A DNA stretch of 64,000 nt from the NCBI GenBank assembly GCA_029379385.1, contig CM055618.1:18143071-18207070 (forward strand). The letters are read 5' to 3'. Shown here in pieces: positions 56,561 to 64,000 of this stretch. Both the position numbers and the translations under genes were made by a program. The first letter of the stretch is position 1. Each line of letters begins with the position of its first letter. The notes beneath the pieces were generated by a model. It worked only from the letters and a program-made list of their open reading frames with translations. It ran no database searches and had not been told where the DNA came from. Origin of the DNA: Quillaja saponaria (taxonomy: Eukaryota; Streptophyta; Magnoliopsida; Fabales; Quillajaceae).

Positions 56561-58705
56561 TCAGACAAGAGAATGAAAGAAAGAGAGACATCCGAGCATC
56601 AACAACTGCTATAAAATGATGAGCATTTAGACCATCATCTGTCTCTCTCTCTTTCTTTCTTCCTGGGAGGTACTTTCACATTGACTAAAGAGATTTCCAG
56701 GAAATTTAGTTATACTAAATATAAAAAATGATCGGTCGGTTTTTCTCTGCATCCAAAACTCAATCCTAAAAATATTGGAGAAACATACACAAAGAACAGA
56801 ACGTGGCGTGGCAATTCACGTTCCTGAGACAAGTACACGTCGGATTTTAGTGTGCCAAAATCCCGCCACGCTCTTTCCCGCGTTCTTACATATCAAACTC
56901 GCCTTCAGGCCTCAACTACTCGTAACTGGTCAAATTAAAGTTACAATTCCTCGGTGGGTAAGGAAACAAAAGTTCTCGGACCGGCAGTAACGATAATTGG
57001 TTAGATGGAGCGTTTAGCCACAAAAAGTGTTTAAAGCAGGGGGTAAATCCGTAAAAAAAATTTGCTGGCATACACTTCGGCATTTTCTTTGGCAAGAAAT
57101 TAAGACCAGGAGTTTAGAACCCAGCTAAAATTTTGCTGGCACTTTTGACTTTTTATTCAGCTGGCAATAGTACTACTTATAAGTACACAACTAAATTTAA
57201 GCCGCGAATAAGAGAAGTCTGACTGGCCTTTCTGCACCTAGACAAATTGAACTTCGTAGTAAATGAATCAACTTCACAAAAATACAACAGAGTGTTAGAC
57301 AACTCGTGCACTACAGCTTGATGCCTGTTTCAAGTATAGAAAAAAATGGCAAAAGATGCTGCATCGTTCATTTGAATATATGTCACCATCAATAACTAGT
57401 GAAAACCAAATAATAAATAAAAACAAGAAAGGCAGACAGACTGTCTAGCCATTCCCAATTCAAACACTTTTTCACCGCACCAACTCACTAATATCAGCAA
57501 TAGTTTTAATGTGTATGTTTACTCCACTGCACATACAAATATCAGGGTCAAAAAGCAGTCACACTAACATATATTTCCCATACAAAGCACAGAAAACAAA
57601 ATAAAAGTGATAGTTGGTCACCTCTTATAAGTTTTTCTTGACTTCTCTTGAAATTATTAAAACAGGGTACAGATTTGTCTAGAATATCATTAGGATTAGG
57701 CAGGTGCGCATGTGCATCTTGTATGCAAATAATACTACTAAAAAACATTTGACATGTAAACCTCCTGACTTACAAACTCTAATGCTATCATCAGAAATTA
57801 TTTCAGCAGATACAACTAAATCCAGTATGCTAGTCTGTCCTAAATCTCCTGACTTACAAACTCTCGCAGTTTGCAATGAGGAAAAGAGTCATGAGGTTCT
57901 TCTAAAAAGAAATGGTTTTGACATGCAAATCCCCTACATTGCTATTTAACTACCATCAATGACATTTGCGATAACATATCAATTTGATTTGGCAGTCTTC
58001 TAAGTTTAACTCACTCTGTTTGAGAAGATTAACATACAATGGGATCGTAAACTGTATAGAGCTAACAGAAGAATATAAGAATTTTAAAACTTTTTTCTTT
58101 CATCTTGATTTAGCATAAGAGCACAGTCATTTAGGATGTTACAGATAGAAAATTAAATAATATTCTGTGTAAAAACATACGTTTGTTTTCCTCATAATGC
58201 CATGGGAAACTCTACTTCCTACCCTTGCCCAAACTCCAGGAGTATGGTCTCTTAACCTCTAACTATTCTTGTAAACTTTAGAACTTAGAAGCTTAAATTC
58301 TATTGAATTTATCAAACCAATGTTTATGAGATGAAGGTGATTATTCCATCCTTGTTAATAGAACATCAGTACTATAAATCTTCTTGTTTCAAATAAGTAC
58401 ATTTGTCTCCCTAAAGGAAACTATTGTCATAAAGATATGGCACCTTTGCTATAAATCGCCATATTTATGCATTACAATCGAATGCCATACACTCCTGAGC
58501 AACAAGGCAACTTAAGAAAAGATAATATTCCAATATCTCAAAGATAAACATATCTTCTCCTTCTCGAAGCGGGTTAATTTATTAATTGCCTGATAATATA
58601 ATTTTCCATTGGTAAGAACTCAGAATGCATGTTTACCTTAAGAAATTCCGAAGTATCTTTTACAAAAGATCATTGCCCAATAAAGAGGCTTTTACCCTTG
58701 AACTT
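56561..58705. other. Spacer left of the doubtful transcript
   Basis: I see no supported gene. A 19-base direct repeat (CTCCTGACTTACAAACTCT) occurs at 57762-57780 and 57846-57864, and overlapping ORFs on both strands there reflect it. On the minus strand each copy contains GTAAGT, so chance splice-like signals are expected. Confidence 0.45.
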
Positions 58706-58855
58706 TTATTGCCTGCTTCGATGGATAAGTCCGCCAGATATATCAGGAATTGAAGCGCAATCCTTGTATATTTCCACTGGATAGTGTCTGTGAGCAATCA
58801 ACTTCATAGAATACATCTAATACACAGCAGCTCAATAAAAAAGGCCAGTCATCCT

Positions 58856-59131
58856 TCTCTAGAATACTTGAAATGTAAACAAGAACCAAGCACGTGTACA
58901 AAAGAAAACAATTCTGTTTTAGTCTTTCATAAAGCACTTTTAGAGATTAAATCATGAAGGATTGAAACTAGAACTTACCCACCATTGCCAATTTCTCTAT
59001 AATACTTGAAATGTAAACAAGAACCAAGCACGTGTACATAAGAAAACAATTCTGTTTTAGTCTTTCATAAAGCACTTTTAGAGATTAAATCATGAAGGAT
59101 TGAAACAAGAACTTACCCACCATTGCCAATT
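58856..59131. repeat. 138-bp tandem duplication
   Basis: The segment 58856-58993 is repeated at 58994-59131 with only a few substitutions; both copies include AAGCACGTGTAC and CTTACCCACCATTGCC. On the minus strand both copies carry the same splice-donor-like GGTGG|GTAAGTTC. The high identity points to a recent duplication. Confidence 0.9.
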
Positions 59132-59686
59132 TCAGGAACTAAGAACCCCCAACCATACATTGAACTAAGAAGAAACAACCAGGTGGATCCAGGATCTAGC
59201 TATTGATATAATACCACGCGTTACACAACTACTTTCTACATAACGAAACAATCATAATTAGATTTTAAAAGCAGCTCCAGGATCAGTCATTTTATTAAAG
59301 TACAACAGTGATATGCATTTTGGATTAAAAAAAAGAAGCTTATTCTGTCTTTTCTGACTTCAACTTGGGTCATAACTCCTAATTACAGCTAAGGAAAAAC
59401 TTAAATTGACTTTTGTAGGAAAAAGGGAGGAAATGCTCAAATATTATTTCCCACTTATAAGATAAGAATAATTGTTAGTTTGAAACATACATACAAAGTC
59501 TCTGACATCTAAAATGCACATTCACTGTTTGTGAAAAAGAAGTGAATGACTTCAATTATACTTGTCATTGCAAGTGTATGAGTTGCCCATGAGAAAATGA
59601 AGTGAATATCCGGCCTAAAAAGGTTAGAATATAAAATTTCTTAGCAATAACAGATAGTCGTCTGATGGAATGCGAATTATAATGAA

Positions 59687-59718
59687 GGATGAGGGGATGA
59701 GGGGATGAGGGCATGAGG
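59687..59718 (+). repeat. GGATGAGG octamer minisatellite
   Basis: Four copies of the octamer GGATGAGG in tandem, the last with one change (GCATGAGG). This is a simple repeat with no sign of function. Confidence 0.85.
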
Positions 59719-60215
59719 CAAATCACTGAGGCTGTAAAATAACTAGATCCATTAGTCTTAGTTGGTTTCCCACATACACCGAGCAAAAAAAGAACAAGAC
59801 TTGGGTAAGTAGCTAAGCTGTAACTTACAAAAACCATTCACAGTTAAGAATTTGTATTTGGCATTTGGCACCAATACCCTTTTCGATAAGAGGAGAACTT
59901 CCCCTTCTTCACTAAAACGCCGCCATTTCCTCCTCCACAAGCAAACGGATGAAACAAGCTCAACGGCCATGAGAAACATTTGACAATGTGAGAAAGAGTT
60001 AGAGAAAAGGAAAACTTCTTCTGTAACTTTCTGGCACCGGTCTGAGGAAATCGACATAGAATGGGCGGGAAAATTGGTACCGCCGTTTCATAGCGTAAAT
60101 AAAAAAAAGGGTTGCTTCTTGATAAACGAAAAGTGGGTCGCAGTGAGAAAAATGTCTGGTGGAACGTGGGCCATGGCCAAGACAAGGACGAGGACAACGA
60201 AGGTTGATTAGCCAT

Positions 60216-63200
60216 AACGAGAATCATTATATGGGCTTGCAGACAAAGCATAACACCACTCAAATGGACATATTGAAATGCAAATCGGGCTCAATTAAGC
60301 TTTTCAGCTGTACTGGACTATGACCTGCACTGTAGAGAGCAGTCCATACTACATTGCAAAACATTTTTTCTTAAATAAATTATGATTTCCACATGTTACT
60401 TATTTTTATAAAAGTTATTTAATGAGTGTACAGTACTTGTTAAGATTTGGTAAGAAAATTTATCATACTTATTATGGTAATTAAATATAATTTTTTAACA
60501 TTAATTGATGTATAAGTTATTATTTAAAATAAAAAAATTAATTTTCAAATACTATATTTTTCATAAGACACCTATTAAAAATATCAATTTGTGTATAATA
60601 TTAGATCCAATCGAACTGAATTTTTTTTTTCCAAATTGGTCTATATTGTATTGAAATCGTGTTGAATTATAATCTGTTAGATTTAGGCTAAATTGTGGGT
60701 AAACTCACAAAATATGTAAACATATTAAAAGAGAAAATATAAACCTAAATAGAATTAACCTCGGTTTGGAGATTTTAATCTAATCCCATGCGATCCATTC
60801 TCGTGACCCTGCACAATCGTTTTTACCTCAAACTTGTGATTATGAACATACCAACGTGTTTGTTTTTGGAAGTTAATTTTTCAAGATAAAAAATAAACAA
60901 AACAATGGCATTTACCATTTGCATAGTTTCGTTTGGAGTAAATAGTGTGGTCTAGGAACCATGGCCATGTTTTTCCACACAGCCACACTCGTTTTGCATC
61001 TGTAACTTTGTAAGCAATAGAACATTTTAAACAGTCAAAGCTTGTTGCTGACCATCTTGGAGTTGCAGATATATTTCAAAGTCAAAGGTTCTCCTATCAC
61101 CAATTCCTAACAAAATGAATTATATATTTTTATTTAATTATTACTTTTAATAACAAAATACATACAACATATTCATTTGTATTATTTATTATTATATTAT
61201 GAGTGGGTGGCAACTTTGGATAGAGGAGGAGCGTCTTCTTCTTCGTCCCTCCTCTCAGTCCCCTCTTCTTTTCAATATTTGATGATGCTATCACAGTCTG
61301 GACTGGTCCAGCCTTTCACACGTGAAGACGCTCCCTCCCCTCCATGTCACTGCTAATTGCTATTATATTCACGTGTGCTATCATACTTCCATCAATTCTT
61401 TTCTTAGTATCCAATTCATATGTATATCTAAAAATATTGGCACCTCTACCTAACCTTTTCCCTCCAGAAATCTTCTATTCTCCTTGTTTCTTATATAAAA
61501 TCTTGAGACATTCACCTTTGATACAAAGTGTAGACTCAAATTACGGAAAAATAGGATGAAAATGACTGAATCGAGTTAAGCTTATAAGATATATTTGAAT
61601 TTTATTTTGAATGTATTTAAAAATGAATCGAGTTTAATATTTTTAAGTTTAGTCTTAGTTACTCTTAAATTAGAGCAATTTCATTTTTAAAACAATAAAA
61701 GAGTAGAAAATAAACAAAATATTTAAAGTTTGCATCTAACAATTAAATAGGATTTGTGAGAACAAACAAAAAAGGGGAAATATTTAATATAAATAGGATT
61801 GTGAGAACAAATAAAAAAGGGGAAATATTTAATTACTAGATCTTTTATTTTATTTTGTGATATTGATGAGAGGGTTTCAGCTAAATAAAAATATTAGTGA
61901 GAGAAAAAACGATTAATGAGGGAGGATTCTTTAGATGTGACTGCAGTATAAACTAATCAAATTTTTACTAATAGGATTTAATTGCAGCATCAACCATTAA
62001 TTCCAATATAGAATATGGTATTTTACAAATTATATAGGCAGTCCACATTTTGGATCTAGTGCCCTCTTAAAAAAAAAAAGTAAGTTACACCTTTAATATA
62101 CATTTACACTGCTTTCCTCCCATTAAGAAATAGATATATGCGCCACAATCACAAGCTTCCTTTAACATAAAGATTGACTACATTCTTTTGGTCATCCATA
62201 TTCGCACTTAAATATATATATATATAGAAACATTTAATTAATTAATTTACATCTAAATTAATAGAATAAATTAATTATTAACTCAATTTATAAAAATATG
62301 AACTGAAGAATCGATATCTCTAATGGTGATTACATGAAATTTTATCCTAAACTCTTATTAATAAGTCTCAAGATTATCTTTTTAATTAATATTTAGTAGA
62401 AAATAAAAATACAAATTAGTGTTAAGTTTGGTTCGTAATGCATTCGTCCAGCATAACAAAGTTTATTATGCTAATTATATAGGTCATAACATTGGGGATG
62501 TGGACACTCCAATATATATCCATGTCTGGTAAATAATTAAAGAAGAAGAAGCAGAGCGTCGATGTGTTCTCACTTGTTGAAAGTGCTCTTATCAATAAAG
62601 GACAAAAAGTTCCGTGCAGAAAGAATAATCAAAAGAATATTAAATCATCAAACAAAGAAAAAGAAAAGAAAAGAAAGAAATAACATGGATACTAGCGTAG
62701 ACGATATGCAATTTGTATTCGTACTCTCCATAGAATTTTGTACTCATACTTGTATTTCTTTTTCTTTTTTAACCAAAAAAGCTAAATAGACTATTGAGAT
62801 TTTTTTTTTTTTTTGGCTCAAAAGACTATTGAGCCTTGTTACCTTGCATTAGAAAATTTTGTGCATATTAAATATTTGTATTGAATACGTTGCTCCACGT
62901 GCATATATGTATTTTTTTATTAGATTCAATAGATGTGAAAAATTCTGAAAATTACTCCTTTTATTTCATCTATAAATTTTGTTCATTTTCTAGCATTAAA
63001 AGAGGATTAAAAAATAGGATACAATTATGGGAAGAATATTGTTATTTACTCAAATATATAGAAAAATCGTGCATTTTCTCACATTAATACATTGCCAAAA
63101 ATATTTTATGTTATTAGTCCTATTTGAGTATTTAAAAAAATAAATTAAGTATTCGGTTTCTTTTTTTTTGATTTTGGATAATAAAATCTTTATAAATTTA

Positions 63201-63647
63201 TAATTCTAGTATAAATAATGACTTATTTTGACAACATCGGATATGTGCGTATAAATTAGATCGACACACTGCTAAATAACTTTTTTAATATATTATTATA
63301 ATTTGCTTAGCAAAACATGTAATGCAGATAGTGACATACATTCATACTAACGGAATCTCCCTACTATTCTGTATATACCATACATATACTCAGCTTGCTT
63401 TATGCTCTGTAACCGCTAGTTTAACACGCCCTACATCTCATACGCGCATTTTGGCGGCACCAAAATAGCTACTTCTTCTCCTTCACCCCCCTCTACTTCA
63501 CTCCACTCCTATTTCTCTCTCTAAATTTTCTCAATCTGAGTCTTCGTGGATTTAGCGGTTGAGTTATACCAATACCCACATCCTGCCTTGTGAGATTTTA
63601 TAGAGTAAATAGATGTGCAGATAGATTGAAGAAGAAGGAGGAGAAAA
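60216..63647. other. AT-rich spacer and cyclin promoter
   Basis: No gene is supported. A tandem duplication of about 40 bases (61747-61789 and 61793-61832, sharing GTGAGAACAAA and AAAGGGGAAATATTTAAT) lies here. The right end (63430-63647) is the pyrimidine-rich leader region of the cyclin gene and contains a three-codon uORF (ATG near 63612). Confidence 0.5.
63450..63457 (+). promoter_or_regulatory. E2F-like site upstream of the cyclin D gene
   Basis: TTTGGCGG fits the plant E2F consensus WTTSSCSS and lies about 190 bases upstream of the cyclin ATG, in one of the few GC-rich patches of the region. E2F/DP control of cell-cycle genes is established; use of this site is inference. Confidence 0.4.
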
Positions 63648-63926
63648 ATGGGGAACTCCGACACTTTGTTTTCTCTCTCTAGCCTTCTGTGTGAGGAGAA
63701 CGAAGCTAGCTTGTTAAAAGAGGAGGATGATGAAAGTACTGTCATTAATTTAATACAACCATGTTTGATTTCAGAGAATGAAGACGAGTACATTGAGAAT
63801 TTGTTTAAAAGAGAGACTGATTTTGGATCCCAAAATTGTTTATCATCCTCCGATGAAAATTGCTTAAGCACAAAACGAAGCTGGTTCAAGTCTGTTCGTT
63901 TGAATGCCATTGAATGGATTCTCAAT
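63648..63926 (+). CDS. D-type cyclin, first exon only (CYCD5-like)
   Basis: The ATG at 63648 opens a 93-codon exon that ends at the donor AAT|GTTAGT in phase 0; the gene continues beyond the window. The start MGNSDTLFSLSSLLCEENEA carries the short Leu-x-Cys-x-Glu (LLCEE) motif through which D cyclins bind retinoblastoma-related protein. ENEDEYIENLFKRET matches the family segment before the cyclin box, and LNAIEWILN is the start of the cyclin box, where D-type genes usually have their first intron. D cyclins activate CDKA to release RBR-E2F at G1/S. The DEYI segment suggests CYCD5 rather than CYCD3, but without the cyclin box the subclass is tentative. Confidence 0.85.
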
Positions 63927-64000
63927 GTTAGTATAATATATTCCCAATAAATTTTCAGTTTTTATTTATTTATATTTTTATAGCTGATAACATTGAAAGT

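Larger units (their letters stand above)
58706..59970 (-). other. Possible spliced gene of unknown product
   Basis: A minus-strand open segment starts with an ATG at 59970 (MAVELVSSVCLWRRKWRRF) in a stretch richer in G+C than its surroundings. It is followed by usable donors (GG|GTATTGG at 59877, T|GTAAGTTA near 59826). A second open segment at about 59125-59200 reads DPGSTWLFLLSSMYGWGFLV and PEIGNGG and ends in an excellent donor GG|GTAAGTTC. A third, after CTCACAG near 58787, reads HYPVEIYKDCASIPDISGGL and stops at 58706. More than one splice choice keeps the frame, so the exact product is undecided, and I recognise no domain. An overlapping frame from 60215 is also open. It may be a small gene, a non-coding transcript or chance. 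Confidence 0.25.

Noticed and set aside
57679..57949. ORFs on both strands with an internal RVCKSG-type repeat
   Set aside because: The protein repeat is just the 19-base DNA direct repeat read in frame; no domain or exon signals.
59844..60263. Long minus-strand ORF starting MANQPSLSSSLSWPWP (ATG at 60215) as a complete protein
   Set aside because: It is open but shows no family match, and its reading frame does not join the downstream open segments through the available donors.

Overview
This is nuclear DNA from a eudicot plant. The genes have many short exons, the introns and spacers are AT/T-rich, almost all splice sites are GT-AG, and the gene set is plant-specific (a class II LBD factor, a HOOKLESS1-like acetyltransferase, an NPH3/NPY protein, a class I formin with signal peptide and membrane segment, a BTB-TAZ protein and a D-type cyclin). 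I cannot name the species. Repeat content is low: there are no retrotransposon ORFs, only simple repeats, small tandem duplications and one likely degenerate MITE.

Layout from left to right: spacer (1-3929); LBD37/38/39-type repressor, minus (3930-4737); its long upstream region; queuosine-salvage nucleosidase QNG1, seven exons, minus (8376-11355); casein kinase 2 alpha of the plastid type, ten exons, plus (13558-18931); a 7.7-kb AT-rich spacer; HLS1-like GNAT protein, plus (26618-28297), convergent with an NPY2/NPY4-type NPH3 protein, minus (31143-35219), which has a long upstream leader; an 85-residue conserved-looking coiled-coil protein of unknown function, plus (40888-42190); a frameshifted X8 (CBM43) domain relic, minus (43256-43788); class I formin of the FH6 type, plus (47433-51560), convergent with a BT4-type BTB-TAZ protein, minus (53334-55359); a doubtful spliced unit (58706-59970); and the first exon of a D-type cyclin (CYCD5-like) running to the right edge (63648-63926).

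The neighbours do not form an operon or a pathway. Their order is still informative: LBD37, CK2alpha, HLS1-like, NPY, X8/GH17, FH6 and BT4 are the families I recall in the Arabidopsis interval At5g67380-At5g67480, and CK2alpha4, HLS1-like and NPY4 recur at At2g23050-At2g23070. The window therefore looks like an old conserved microsynteny block, with the X8 gene decayed here.

The points most worth a second look are: the CK2alpha first exon contains no usable AUG although its reading frame is intact; two of that gene's nine introns have GC donors; two upstream ORFs are chained by ATGA overlaps in front of the formin start; the X8 relic shows at least three separate frameshifts; a 138-bp tandem duplication copies a splice donor; and the 85-residue protein is unassigned. 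I found no convincing novel multi-gene system. All exon models were built by hand from the sequence and checked for reading-frame phase, not by alignment to transcripts.
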